64,000 nucleotides of DNA, taken from NCBI RefSeq assembly GCF_004340785.1, contig NZ_SLXS01000002.1, forward strand, positions 744,001 through 808,000, written 5' to 3'. The position numbers and the translations under genes were made by a program. Under the pieces are notes generated by a model. That model was given only the letters and a program-made list of their open reading frames with translations, made no database searches and had not been told where the DNA came from. This DNA is from Tumebacillus sp. BK434. Lineage in GTDB: Bacteria; Bacillota; Bacilli; Tumebacillales; Tumebacillaceae. Position 1 is the stretch's first letter, and each line of letters begins with the position of its first letter. Below are positions 16,811 to 24,621 of this stretch, piece by piece.

Positions 16811-16851
16811 TCAAATATTTGATTGACTAAAACATTTACGGGCTATATCAT
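16811..16851 (+). promoter_or_regulatory. marR promoter with a palindromic operator candidate
   Basis: -35 TTGACT (16823-16828), 17-base spacer, -10 TATCAT (16846-16851). Directly upstream of the -35 box is a perfect 12-bp palindrome, TCAAATATTTGA (16811-16822), a likely binding site for the MarR protein encoded next. Confidence 0.7.
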
Positions 16852-16874
16852 AATCCAAGGGGAGGCGATACTGC

Positions 16875-17309
16875 GTGCGCAATACTGTCGAAGAACAATT
16901 ACTCAGGTTGTTTCGCAAACTGAGCGCCGAATATCGCCATGAACTCAACCGCGATCTGTCCGGCCCGCAAGTGCAGGTCTTGGAAGCGCTCGATCGGAAC
17001 GGACCGCTGAAAGTATCCGATCTCGCAGAGCGGCTCTATGTGACGGTCGGCGCGATCACGCTGTTGGCCGACCGCCTGAACAAAGGCGGCTATCTGACTC
17101 GGGAGCGTTCGGAAAAGGACCGCCGTGTGGTGATGCTGGCGATTACCGAACCGGGACGCGAGCTGCTGGATCAGGCTAAAGTGATTCGAAAGCGGTTGTT
17201 TACGAAGTATTTTGGCATCCTATCGGAAGAGGACACTGCTGATCTCATTCGGGTGTTGACCAAAATCACAGAGCAGTTTGAGGAGGGGAATCATGGAGGA
17301 ACTCGATAG
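16875..17309 (+). CDS. MarR-family transcriptional regulator, 144 aa
   Basis: GTG start at 16875 with GGGGAGG upstream. It has the winged-helix core of MarR proteins: LSGPQVQVLEALDRNGPLKVSDLAERL, then VTVGAITLLADRLNKGGYLTRERSEKDRRVVML, with the wing Asp-Arg-Arg typical of the family. MarR dimers repress efflux or detoxification genes and release DNA on binding small phenolic or lipophilic ligands. Its gene overlaps the MFS exporter by 17 bases, so the exporter is the probable target, with autorepression through the palindrome at 16811. No conserved oxidation-sensing Cys is seen. Confidence 0.9.
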   Translation: MRNTVEEQLLRLFRKLSAEYRHELNRDLSGPQVQVLEALDRNGPLKVSDLAERLYVTVGAITLLADRLNKGGYLTRERSEKDRRVVMLAITEPGRELLDQAKVIRKRLFTKYFGILSEEDTADLIRVLTKITEQFEEGNHGGTR

Positions 17310-18918
17310 AAGGACAAAGATCATGATCATGATCGCGATCATGGCGAGCATGCTGTTCGCATCGCTCAACCAGACGATCGTCGGCACCGCGTTGCCGCGC
17401 ATCATCGCCGAGCTCGGCGGGATGGAATATTATTCGTGGGTCTTTACGATCTACATGCTGACGTCGAGCGTTACCGGCCTGCTGGTCGGCAAGCTGTCCG
17501 ACATGTACGGACGCAAGCCGTTCATCCTGGTCGGTCTCGGGCTGTTTATGCTCGGCGCGTTTTTGACGGGCACCTCTCAAGATATCATTCAAATGATCTT
17601 ATACCGCGGTTTGCAGGGCTTTGGCGGCGGCTTTATCATGTCGACCGCATTCTCGGCGGTCGGCGACTTGTTCCCGCCGCGTGAACGCGGGAAATGGCAA
17701 GGGCTGATGGGGGCCGTGTTCGGCATGTCGGCTGTCATCGGGCCGTTCCTCGGCGGCTGGATTGTCGACAACACCGACTGGAAATGGGTGTTCTGGGTCA
17801 ACCTGCCGATCGGCGTGATCGCCTTCCTGCTGATCCTGCGCCTGTTCCCGAAGAAGGCGGGCAAGGTGGAAGGTCGCGTCGACTATGCCGGCGCTATTTT
17901 TGCCACCGGCTTCCTCGTGCCGCTGCTGCTGGCGTTCTCGTGGGGCGGCTCGAAGTACGAATGGGGCTCCGGGATGATCATCGGGCTGTTTTTCGGCGCG
18001 TTCGTCTCCCTGCTGCTGTTCATCTGGGCGGAAAGCCGCGCCGAGCAGCCGGTGTTGCCGCTCGCGCTCTTTAAGAACGGCATCTTCAACGTCGTCAACC
18101 TGATCGGCTTCCTGAGCGGTGTGGCGATGTTCGGCTCGATCATGTACATTCCGTTGTTTGTGCAAGGCGTAGTCGGCACGTCGGCGACCGCTTCCGGGCT
18201 CGTCACGATGCCGATGATGGTCTCGATGGTGGCTTGTTCGGCGCTGTCCGGGCAGATCACGTCCAGAACGGGCAAATACAAGTTCATGGCGCTGATCGGT
18301 TCCGTGGTGCTGGCACTGGGGATGTTCCTGCTCACGCGCATGTCCACCGAAACGACCAACCTGGTGGCTTCGATCGACATGATCGTCGTCGGCGCAGGCC
18401 TCGGCTTCTCGATGCCGATCCTGATGCTGGCGGTGCAGAACGCAACGTCACAGAGCCTGATCGGTGTCACGTCTTCTGCGGTGCAGCTGTTCCGTCAGAT
18501 CGGCGGTACGGTCGGCGTCGCGATCATGGGCACCTTGATGAACCACCGGATTCAAGATGAGCTCAGCAAAATTCTGCCGGATCAGGTCAAGCAATTCCTT
18601 GCCGCTCCGCAGATGGCTGAGCATGCGAAAGACTTGACCAACCCGCAGCTGCTGGTCGCTCCGGCGCAGTTGGCACAGATCCGCCACGCGCTGCCGGAAC
18701 AGGCCCAGCCGATCTTCGATCAGCTGATCACCGCGCTGAAAACGGCGCTGGTCGCCGGCCTCGACGAAGTGTTCCTCGTCGGGTTTGTCATCTCGCTTGC
18801 GGCGCTGCTGATCACCTTCTTCCTGAAGGAGATCCCGCTGCGCACTTCGAACAAAGATCCGGAACCTGCGGGTCCGGAAAACAACAACAACCCGGAATTG
18901 CAACCGTCCGGCTCCTGA
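17293..18918 (+). CDS. MFS multidrug exporter, DHA2 (EmrB/QacA-type), 541 aa
   Basis: The start is ATG 17293 with GAGGAGGGG upstream, overlapping marR. About fourteen membrane helices can be counted. Motif A is visible as GKLSDMYGRKP, and the N-terminal SLNQTIVGTALPRI matches the DHA2 'D1-like' segment with Asn in place of the common Asp. A large loop at about residues 415-475 (HRIQDELSKILPDQ) and a short polar tail end the protein. Such pumps expel lipophilic drugs or dyes using the proton gradient. Control is probably by the overlapping MarR gene. A terminator overlaps the stop codon. Confidence 0.9.
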   Translation: MEELDRRTKIMIMIAIMASMLFASLNQTIVGTALPRIIAELGGMEYYSWVFTIYMLTSSVTGLLVGKLSDMYGRKPFILVGLGLFMLGAFLTGTSQDIIQMILYRGLQGFGGGFIMSTAFSAVGDLFPPRERGKWQGLMGAVFGMSAVIGPFLGGWIVDNTDWKWVFWVNLPIGVIAFLLILRLFPKKAGKVEGRVDYAGAIFATGFLVPLLLAFSWGGSKYEWGSGMIIGLFFGAFVSLLLFIWAESRAEQPVLPLALFKNGIFNVVNLIGFLSGVAMFGSIMYIPLFVQGVVGTSATASGLVTMPMMVSMVACSALSGQITSRTGKYKFMALIGSVVLALGMFLLTRMSTETTNLVASIDMIVVGAGLGFSMPILMLAVQNATSQSLIGVTSSAVQLFRQIGGTVGVAIMGTLMNHRIQDELSKILPDQVKQFLAAPQMAEHAKDLTNPQLLVAPAQLAQIRHALPEQAQPIFDQLITALKTALVAGLDEVFLVGFVISLAALLITFFLKEIPLRTSNKDPEPAGPENNNNPELQPSGS

Positions 18919-18936
18919 TGGAGCCGGGCTTTTTTT
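18908..18936 (+). terminator. Terminator overlapping the MFS stop codon
   Basis: CCGGCTCC-TGAT-GGAGCCGG then a seven-base T run. The TGA stop is in the loop. Confidence 0.9.
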
Positions 18937-18937
18937 G

Positions 18938-18967
18938 TTGACAAGAGCTACGCAATTTGAATATGAT
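18938..18967 (+). promoter_or_regulatory. SigA promoter of the ArsR-DUF2087 gene
   Basis: Consensus -35 TTGACA (18938-18943), 18-base spacer, -10 TATGAT (18962-18967), immediately after the MFS terminator. Confidence 0.8.
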
Positions 18968-19001
18968 CTAATTAGAAGTATATCGAAGGAGTTGTGTGAA
19001 G

Positions 19002-19568
19002 ATGCAGCTGGACAAAATGCTGGAGTTTCACAAGGCGCTGGCCGATGCCAACCGGCTGAAGATCGTCATGCTGCTGGCGGCGGGATCGCTGAGCGGGCAG
19101 GAGATCGCCGAGAAGCTGGGGCTGACCCCGGCGACGGTGACGCATCATATGAACCTGTTGCGCAACGCGATGGTCGTCAAAGGGGTGCGGGAGAAGAACA
19201 CGATCTATTTTGAACTGTTGGAGAAAGAACTGCAGACCAAGTTGCAGTCGATCATGAGGAGGGTGGAACAAGTGAAGCGAACGAGCAGCAGCGAACGGGA
19301 GAAAGTGGTGCAAAACTTCTTTGATGCGGACGGGAAGCTGAAGAACATCCCGTCACAGCGGAAGAAAAAATTGTTTGTGTTTGAGCATCTGCTGCAAGGG
19401 CTGGAAATCGGGCATCCTTACACCGAAAAAGAAATTGACGAGTACATCAATCGTTTCCATGAGGATCATTGCACGATTCGCCGGGAGTTTGTGATGAACC
19501 ATTACATGTACCGTGAGAACGGGGTGTACACGCTGAATCCGCCGGAGCTGTGGGCGAAGATTGAGTAA
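19002..19568 (+). CDS. ArsR-type HTH regulator fused to a DUF2087 domain, 188 aa
   Basis: ATG 19002 gives MQLDKMLEFHKALADANRLKIV, a standard ArsR winged-helix start; GTG 18996 is an alternative nearer the AAGGAG. The N-terminal domain (about residues 1-85) contains LSGQEIAEKLGLTPATVTHHMNLL as recognition helix-turn-helix. The C-terminal domain (about 105-188) has the DUF2087 pattern: IPSQRKKKLFVFEHLLQGLE, YTEKEIDEYINRFHEDHCTIRREFV and YMYRENGVYTLN. It lacks the metal-binding Cys pair of arsenic sensors. DUF2087 proteins are often small cytosolic regulators with unknown ligands. It is monocistronic between two terminators. Confidence 0.85.
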   Translation: MQLDKMLEFHKALADANRLKIVMLLAAGSLSGQEIAEKLGLTPATVTHHMNLLRNAMVVKGVREKNTIYFELLEKELQTKLQSIMRRVEQVKRTSSSEREKVVQNFFDADGKLKNIPSQRKKKLFVFEHLLQGLEIGHPYTEKEIDEYINRFHEDHCTIRREFVMNHYMYRENGVYTLNPPELWAKIE

Positions 19569-19600
19569 GCTGGCGAAACGATTTTGCTGAACCGGTAAAG

Positions 19601-19637
19601 AAAAGGCAGAGCTCCGCATGCGGAGCTCTGCCTTTTT
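19601..19637. terminator. Convergent terminator (ArsR-DUF2087 / GMC operon)
   Basis: A perfect palindromic stem AAAAGGCAGAGCTCCG with its complement, then TTTTT on the plus strand and an A-tract preceding it that serves the minus strand. Confidence 0.9.
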
Positions 19638-19668
19638 CCTGTCTGCATCGCGGCCTGAATGCCAAGAA

Positions 19669-21297
19669 TTAATGCTCGCGCGTGCGGAACTGCTCTTGGA
19701 TGTAGGCGGCCGTTCGGGCGGCGAGGGCCATGACGGTGTTGGTCGGGTTGGCGCCGCCGGAGGTGACGAAGGAAGCGGCGGAGCAGATGTAGAGGTTGGG
19801 GATGTCATGCGTCTGGCACCACTCGTTGGTGACAGACGTCTGCGGATCGCGCCCCATGCGGCAGCCGCCCATCAGGTGGGCGGTGTCCTCGACGACGAAC
19901 TCCGGCGTCCCGTTGGCCGCTTTGATGATCTCTTGCATCATGTAGACCGCATGGTCGATCAGCTTGCGGTCATTCTCGCCGTAGGAAAATGTCACCTTGG
20001 GCAGCGGCAGCCCGTACTCGTCTTTCTCATCGGTCAAGGTGACCCGATTGTCAGGATGGGGCAACACCTCGCCGACCAGCGTCACCCGGCCGTAGTGGTT
20101 GTAGTCGATCATCGTTTCGCGCAGCCGTTTGCCCCAGATGCCCGCCTGCGTCGCCAGCCCTTTGCTCATCGCCACCGGGCGCGAACCGTGCGCATGCAAG
20201 GTATAGCCGCGCCGAAAGCCCCGGTCGAGCCGCGTCTCGTACAGTTCCTGCGTCGTCGCCAGCACCGGCGTGCCTTTGTACAGCCGGATCTCCTGCTCGA
20301 ATCGCCCGTACACGTCGTGCGAGGAGTGCGGCATGATGAAGCGTCCGACCGTGCCGCTGGAGTTGGCCAGCCCGTCCGGGTGGCCTTTGGTCGCCGAAGC
20401 GAGCAACAGGCGGGGTGTCTCGACCACAAAGGAGGCGAGGATGATCACTTTCCCGCGCTGGCGGTAGTCCACGCCGTCATGCTGGAAGATGATGCTCTGC
20501 GCTTTGCCCGTCTCATCGAGCTCGACCTGCGTCACCATGCAGTCGGTCAAGATCTCCGCCCCGGCGGCGATCGCTTTCGGGATGTGATGCACGAGGCCGG
20601 AGTATTTGGCGTTCGGCATGCAGCCTTGGTTGCAGAAGCCCCGATTGATGCAGGGCGGACGCCCGTCGAACGGCGCGGAGTTGATCGCCAGCGGCGCGAC
20701 CACGCTTTTCATCCCCAGCTCTGCACAGCCGATCCGAAACATCTCCGCATTGGCCGACAACGGCTCCCGCTCCGGCATCGGGTACGGCCCGTTGAACGGC
20801 CCCCACGGAAACTTCTTCGGCCCGGACACGCCGATCGAACGCTCGATGTAGTCGTAATAGGGCGCCAGATCGCGATACGAGATCGGCCAGTCCGCGCCGA
20901 CCCCATCCCGCGTCATCGTCTCAAAGTCGCTTTCATGAAACCGCAAAAACACGCCCGTAAAATGCGTCGTGCCACCGCCGACCCCGCGCCCGGAGTTGTT
21001 GTGCCCCATGCGAAGCGGGTTCTGCCCGTCGACGATGCGCGTGTCCTGCCAGCCGAGATGCCCCATCGCCAGTTCGTCGGAGGCGAAGTCGGACTGCGGG
21101 TTCCAGAACGGCCCGGCTTCAATCACCACGACGCGCAGTCCGGCCCGGCTCAGCTCATAGGCCAGCACACCGCCGGCCGCGCCCGCGCCGACGATGACCA
21201 CATCCGCTTCGTCCGGATATTTGCGGTGGTCGAGGTCATCGAAGCGATGCCCTTCATAATGGCAGACGTTATGATGGATGGGGTCGTGGCTACGCAT
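19669..21297 (-). CDS. GMC-family oxidoreductase, gluconate 2-dehydrogenase large-subunit type, 542 aa
   Basis: The FAD-binding Rossmann motif is clear at about residues 32-62 (DVVIVGAGAAGGVLAYELSR, then VVVIEAGP). The C-terminal catalytic region has HLMGGCRMG and a final NPTNTVMALAARTAAYI segment typical of GMC oxidases/dehydrogenases. Such enzymes oxidise sugar acids or polyols and pass electrons to a cytochrome or quinone. The gene overlaps by eight bases a gluconate 2-dehydrogenase subunit-3-like gene, which follows a small membrane protein. The three look like one membrane-associated dehydrogenase complex. No Tat signal is visible on this subunit and no cytochrome c subunit is present. 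Substrate is uncertain. Confidence 0.85.
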   Translation of the reverse strand: MRSHDPIHHNVCHYEGHRFDDLDHRKYPDEADVVIVGAGAAGGVLAYELSRAGLRVVVIEAGPFWNPQSDFASDELAMGHLGWQDTRIVDGQNPLRMGHNNSGRGVGGGTTHFTGVFLRFHESDFETMTRDGVGADWPISYRDLAPYYDYIERSIGVSGPKKFPWGPFNGPYPMPEREPLSANAEMFRIGCAELGMKSVVAPLAINSAPFDGRPPCINRGFCNQGCMPNAKYSGLVHHIPKAIAAGAEILTDCMVTQVELDETGKAQSIIFQHDGVDYRQRGKVIILASFVVETPRLLLASATKGHPDGLANSSGTVGRFIMPHSSHDVYGRFEQEIRLYKGTPVLATTQELYETRLDRGFRRGYTLHAHGSRPVAMSKGLATQAGIWGKRLRETMIDYNHYGRVTLVGEVLPHPDNRVTLTDEKDEYGLPLPKVTFSYGENDRKLIDHAVYMMQEIIKAANGTPEFVVEDTAHLMGGCRMGRDPQTSVTNEWCQTHDIPNLYICSAASFVTSGGANPTNTVMALAARTAAYIQEQFRTREH

Positions 21298-21889
21298 CTT
21301 TTCTCGCCTCCCACGGGTCGGTCAACCCCAGCTCGCTGCGCACATACCCGCGCGGATAGGCCGGGCCGCCATAGCCGATCTCCGACCAGACGGTCGGGTG
21401 CGAGTAATAAGCGCTGACCGACTCCGACAGCATCTTTTGAAAAAACGGCTGGCCCGGCACCTGCATCCCGTCCGTTTCCGGCAAGCTCAAGGTGGCATGT
21501 TCCAGCCCGACCAACAGCGCCGTCTGCTGCTCCGGTCGCAGCTTGGCAAACGCACAGCCATGTTCCGCCTGCGCCAGCTTGTCCAGCGCGGCGAGGCCCT
21601 GTTTGACCAGCTGCGCAAACGGAGGCACGCCCGCTTTGCGCTGCGCCTCGCCGATGTCGCTGCCCAGCTTACTGTCGAAGTGTTTGACGACCGCATCGAG
21701 CAGTTCGCGGCGGCTGTCATCGACAAACAGGGCGGCCATCGCGCGGATCATCTCGGCCTGCTCCCCGGTCAGCTTTTGAAAATTCCCTGGGACCTCCAGC
21801 CGTTTTTGCACGATCTCCCGCGTATGGTCGTCCCAGTGCTCCTGTTCGTTCAGTACGTTATAGTTCGGATAATGCGTTCTGCGTTCCAT
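21290..21889 (-). CDS. Gluconate 2-dehydrogenase subunit 3 family protein, 199 aa
   Basis: The product is helical and contains the family hallmarks: LTGEQAEMIRAMAALFVDD near residues 40-60 and the C-terminal SAYYSHPTVWSEIGYGGPAYPRGYV, which includes the 'Y-x-H-P-x-x-W-x-E-I-G-Y-x-G-P' signature. In gluconate 2-dehydrogenases subunit 3 accompanies the flavoprotein and may assist its export or assembly. It lacks a Tat signal peptide, so the complex may stay cytoplasmic or membrane-attached. It overlaps the GMC gene by eight bases and follows the small membrane-protein gene. Confidence 0.85.
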   Translation of the reverse strand: MERRTHYPNYNVLNEQEHWDDHTREIVQKRLEVPGNFQKLTGEQAEMIRAMAALFVDDSRRELLDAVVKHFDSKLGSDIGEAQRKAGVPPFAQLVKQGLAALDKLAQAEHGCAFAKLRPEQQTALLVGLEHATLSLPETDGMQVPGQPFFQKMLSESVSAYYSHPTVWSEIGYGGPAYPRGYVRSELGLTDPWEARKDA

Positions 21890-21914
21890 CTGTCCGCCTC
21901 CTGATGTCTTCCGC

Positions 21915-22313
21915 TTACGACCAATAGAGCAAAATCAGTCCGAGCAGACTGGCAATCGTGATCAGCCCGGGCAAAGCGGCCGGCGGGCCGACAAGAAAGT
22001 TGCGCACTTCATAGCCGCCGACGCGCTCGCCGACGCCGCGCACGTGCATGTAGGAGCCGAATGCGCCGGCGACGAGCGAGGCGCCCATCAGCACCGCAAG
22101 CGCCACGCGCAGCCAGTCGGCATTGTAAAAGGCCAGCGTCACCAAAGCCAGTCCGTCGACCGGCGTGGCGAGCACCGGAATCCACATCGACCAGTGCCGG
22201 AAATTTTGCCGATAGTGGAACAACGTCACCTGTATGAAGATCATGAAAAACATCAGGCCCAAGAGCAGCATCACAATCCGCTCCAGCGGCCAGCCGATCC
22301 AACCTGTCATCAT
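21915..22313 (-). CDS. Four-helix membrane protein of the oxidoreductase operon, 132 aa
   Basis: The start chosen is ATG 22313 (MMTGWIGWPLERIVMLL); an upstream in-frame ATG at 22349 would add 12 residues. Four membrane helices are visible: about residues 9-32, 43-62, 66-90 and 105-130. I see no haem-ligating motif beyond scattered His. Placed first in the operon, ahead of the subunit-3 and GMC genes, it may anchor the dehydrogenase or hand electrons to quinone. That is inference from position. Confidence 0.65.
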   Translation of the reverse strand: MMTGWIGWPLERIVMLLLGLMFFMIFIQVTLFHYRQNFRHWSMWIPVLATPVDGLALVTLAFYNADWLRVALAVLMGASLVAGAFGSYMHVRGVGERVGGYEVRNFLVGPPAALPGLITIASLLGLILLYWS

Positions 22314-22376
22314 CTCAGCAACACACCTCCACTGCCCTAGGATTGCCAAAAGTTCTTCTGAATAGAAGACTCTTCC

Positions 22377-22405
22377 TTGCGAAGACTAGACCTACACACT
22401 ATAAT
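22377..22405 (+). promoter_or_regulatory. SigA promoter of trmB
   Basis: -35 TTGCGA (22377-22382), 17-base spacer, -10 TATAAT (22400-22405). Confidence 0.7.
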
Positions 22406-22447
22406 TCAGAAGAAACCAGAAAAAGAGACAAAGGTGAGATCGAGAAC

Positions 22448-23125
22448 ATGCGCATTCGGGGACGTGACAAGCTCATCCAGCAATACCAAATGCATAAAGA
22501 AGCAGGACGGATTGTCGAGATGGCGAGCAACCATAAAGGCAAATGGCGGGAGCTGTTTGGCAACGACAATCCGCTGTATATTGAGATCGGCACCGGACGG
22601 GGCCGCTTCATCTCGACGCTGGCGGCGCAGAATCCGGACATCAACTATGTCGGCATCGAGCTGGAGCATGAACTGCTCGGCAAAGTCGGCAAAAAGGCGG
22701 AAGAGCTGGAGGTCGGCAAGAACCTGCTCCTGACCCCGGCCGATGCGGCGCGCCTGGTCGAATTTTTCGAACCGGGGGAAGTGAACCGCATCTACCTCAA
22801 CTTCTCCGACCCGTGGCCGAAGTCGCGCCACGCCAAGCGCCGCTTGACCTACCGCGACTTCCTGCAGTCGTACCGCACGGTGCTGCGCGCAGACGGTGCG
22901 GTGCATTTTAAGACGGACAACCGCGATCTGTACGAGTTCTCCTTGAACGAGTTCGCCGAAGACGACTGGAAGCTGTCGGCGATCACGCTCGACCTGCACA
23001 ACAGCCCGTGGATGGAAGGCAACGTGATGACGGAGTACGAAGAGAAGTTCTCCTCGCAGGGCATGCCGATCTACCGCTTGGAAGCGAGACCTTATCCGAA
23101 ACGCCCGGAATACCCCTCCAACTAG
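22448..23125 (+). CDS. trmB: tRNA (guanine-N7-)-methyltransferase
   Basis: The ATG at 22448 starts MRIRGRDKLIQQYQMH, the usual TrmB beginning, with AAAGGTGAG upstream. The 225 residues include the SAM-binding motif LYIEIGTGRGRFISTLA, the acidic motif YVGIELEHELL, and the catalytic/tRNA-binding run LNFSDPWPKSRHAKRRLT followed by HFKTDN and TEYEEKF near the C-terminus. It makes m7G46 in the variable loop of tRNAs. It is monocistronic, with a SigA promoter and a terminator overlapping the stop codon. Confidence 0.95.
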   Translation: MRIRGRDKLIQQYQMHKEAGRIVEMASNHKGKWRELFGNDNPLYIEIGTGRGRFISTLAAQNPDINYVGIELEHELLGKVGKKAEELEVGKNLLLTPADAARLVEFFEPGEVNRIYLNFSDPWPKSRHAKRRLTYRDFLQSYRTVLRADGAVHFKTDNRDLYEFSLNEFAEDDWKLSAITLDLHNSPWMEGNVMTEYEEKFSSQGMPIYRLEARPYPKRPEYPSN

Positions 23126-23138
23126 AGGGGTATTTTTT
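23109..23138 (+). terminator. Terminator overlapping the trmB stop codon
   Basis: AATACCCCTC / GAGGGGTATT then a T run. The TAG stop lies at the loop edge. Confidence 0.9.
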
Positions 23139-23200
23139 ATTTCGGGAAAATGTTTTAAAATAGATAATAATATGGTAAAAGAAAAGGGGGCTTGTTCCAG

Positions 23201-24409
23201 ATGGCCGATGCGAAGCGAACTGCAAAGCTTTTCGCCGTGCTGGTGCTGGCGGGAGTGCTGCTTCCGGCGCATTCGGCTGCAGAGTTGCAAAGCCAGTTTT
23301 TGATCCACGATGGGGAGGAGCCGGTGGAGCAGGAAGTTCATCCTGACCGGTTCTTGCTCAAAGTGCGCGCCGACAAAACGCACAAGGTGCTGGCGAAGTA
23401 CGGGCTGACCTTGAAAAAGAAAATCGGGCGCTCCGACTGGAAGCTGGTCGCTGTGCCGGACGGGGAGGCGCTCGTCTACGCGGCGAAGCTGACGAAGGAC
23501 AGAGACGTGCTGGCGGCCGAACCGGACTATGTGATGCGGATGAGCGAGGCACCGAACGACCCGTCGTACGATAGCCAGTACCATTTGCAAAGCCTGCAGT
23601 TGGAGCGGGCATGGGGGTTACGTAAAAGTGCAGGTCAAGACGTGACCGCGCAGACGGTGGCGATCCTCGACACCGGCGTCGACCTGCTGCATCCCGACTT
23701 GGCGGCGCAGATCGTCAGCGGGTATGATGCGGTCAACGACGACTGGCAGGCTGACGATGACCAAGGGCACGGCACACACTGCGCCGGAATCGCGGCGGCG
23801 ATCGGCAACAACGGGGTGCTGGGCACCGGGGTGAACCCGCAAGCGAAGATCATGCCGGTGAAAGTGCTGGATGCGCACGGGCAGGGCTATACGTCAGACA
23901 TCCTCGACGGGATGTATTTTGCTGTCGATGCAGGGGCGGACGTCTTAAACCTGGCGTTTGACGGCGGCGGCTACCAGCTGGCGTTTCAAGATGCGGTCAA
24001 CTACGCGTGGAGCAGCGATCGGCTGGTGGTGGCGGCGGCTGGCAATCGGAGCTCCTATCAGTACGCCTATCCTGCCGCGTACAGCAATGTGATCTCGGTC
24101 GCCTCGACGGACGGCAGCGATGCCCTCTCCTATTTTTCCAACCGCGGCACGTGGGTCGATCTGGCGGCGCCCGGCGCGTCGATCTATTCGACCCGGCGGG
24201 GCGGCGGGATGACCACCATGTCCGGCACGTCGATGGCTGCTGCCGAGGTGGCCGGGCTGGCGACACTGATCCGGGCGGCCTATCCGGACGCGTCCAATGA
24301 AGAGCTGCGCGACCGCTTGTTCTCCGGAGCGGAGCAGGTCGCAGGGGCTGGTTCAAGTTTTTGGTACGGACGTGTGAATGCATACAACTCCCTGCAGCCT
24401 TTTTATTGA
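23201..24409 (+). CDS. Secreted subtilisin-like serine protease 1 (S8), 402 aa
   Basis: ATG 23201 follows AAAGGGGG. A signal peptide (about residues 1-26, basic start then hydrophobic core ending AHSAA) and an I9-type propeptide (about 45-113) precede the mature domain. The triad is complete: Asp157 in AILDTGVD, His190 in GHGTHCAG, Ser344 in GTSMAAAEVAG, with oxyanion Asn282 in AAAGN. The family's PHVAG is changed to AEVAG. It is the first of five consecutive subtilases and sequence-divergent from numbers 4 and 5. It should be an active extracellular endopeptidase. It appears monocistronic, with a terminator at 24530. Confidence 0.9.
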   Translation: MADAKRTAKLFAVLVLAGVLLPAHSAAELQSQFLIHDGEEPVEQEVHPDRFLLKVRADKTHKVLAKYGLTLKKKIGRSDWKLVAVPDGEALVYAAKLTKDRDVLAAEPDYVMRMSEAPNDPSYDSQYHLQSLQLERAWGLRKSAGQDVTAQTVAILDTGVDLLHPDLAAQIVSGYDAVNDDWQADDDQGHGTHCAGIAAAIGNNGVLGTGVNPQAKIMPVKVLDAHGQGYTSDILDGMYFAVDAGADVLNLAFDGGGYQLAFQDAVNYAWSSDRLVVAAAGNRSSYQYAYPAAYSNVISVASTDGSDALSYFSNRGTWVDLAAPGASIYSTRRGGGMTTMSGTSMAAAEVAGLATLIRAAYPDASNEELRDRLFSGAEQVAGAGSSFWYGRVNAYNSLQPFY

Positions 24410-24529
24410 TGCAGGAATAGCATATATCCTTAAATCGGCCATATATTGAATCCTGTAAGTCGTCACAGCGACTACATAAACAGAGAGAGATGGGAAGCCC
24501 TAACATGCAAAACTGGTGATCGTCCGAAG

Positions 24530-24564
24530 AAAAAGCGCCTTGCTGATGAAGCAGGGTGCTTTTT
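24530..24564 (+). terminator. Terminator between subtilases 1 and 2
   Basis: A 15-bp stem with two G-U pairs and loop GATGA; the 3' arm ends in TTTTT. The 120 bases before it contain only small hairpins (e.g. GTCG/CGAC around 24465). A TATAAT at 24578-24583 then gives a possible new start for subtilase 2. Confidence 0.75.
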
Positions 24565-24621
24565 CATTCATTTTATGTATAATTGAATTGTAACAAATTA
24601 AACAAAAAGGGAGGAAGTCAA

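Noticed and set aside
19618-21417. 599-codon open frame on the plus strand opposite the GMC oxidoreductase
   Set aside because: Antisense of a gene with FAD and HLMGGCRMG motifs; the plus-strand product is Arg/His-rich with no recognisable domain and begins at the palindromic terminator.
24410-24529. Riboswitch-like leader between subtilases 1 and 2
   Set aside because: Only short hairpins are seen; I could not match c-di-GMP, T-box, SAM or other conserved cores, and it lies after subtilase 1 without a clear promoter. Left as an unassigned spacer before a terminator.
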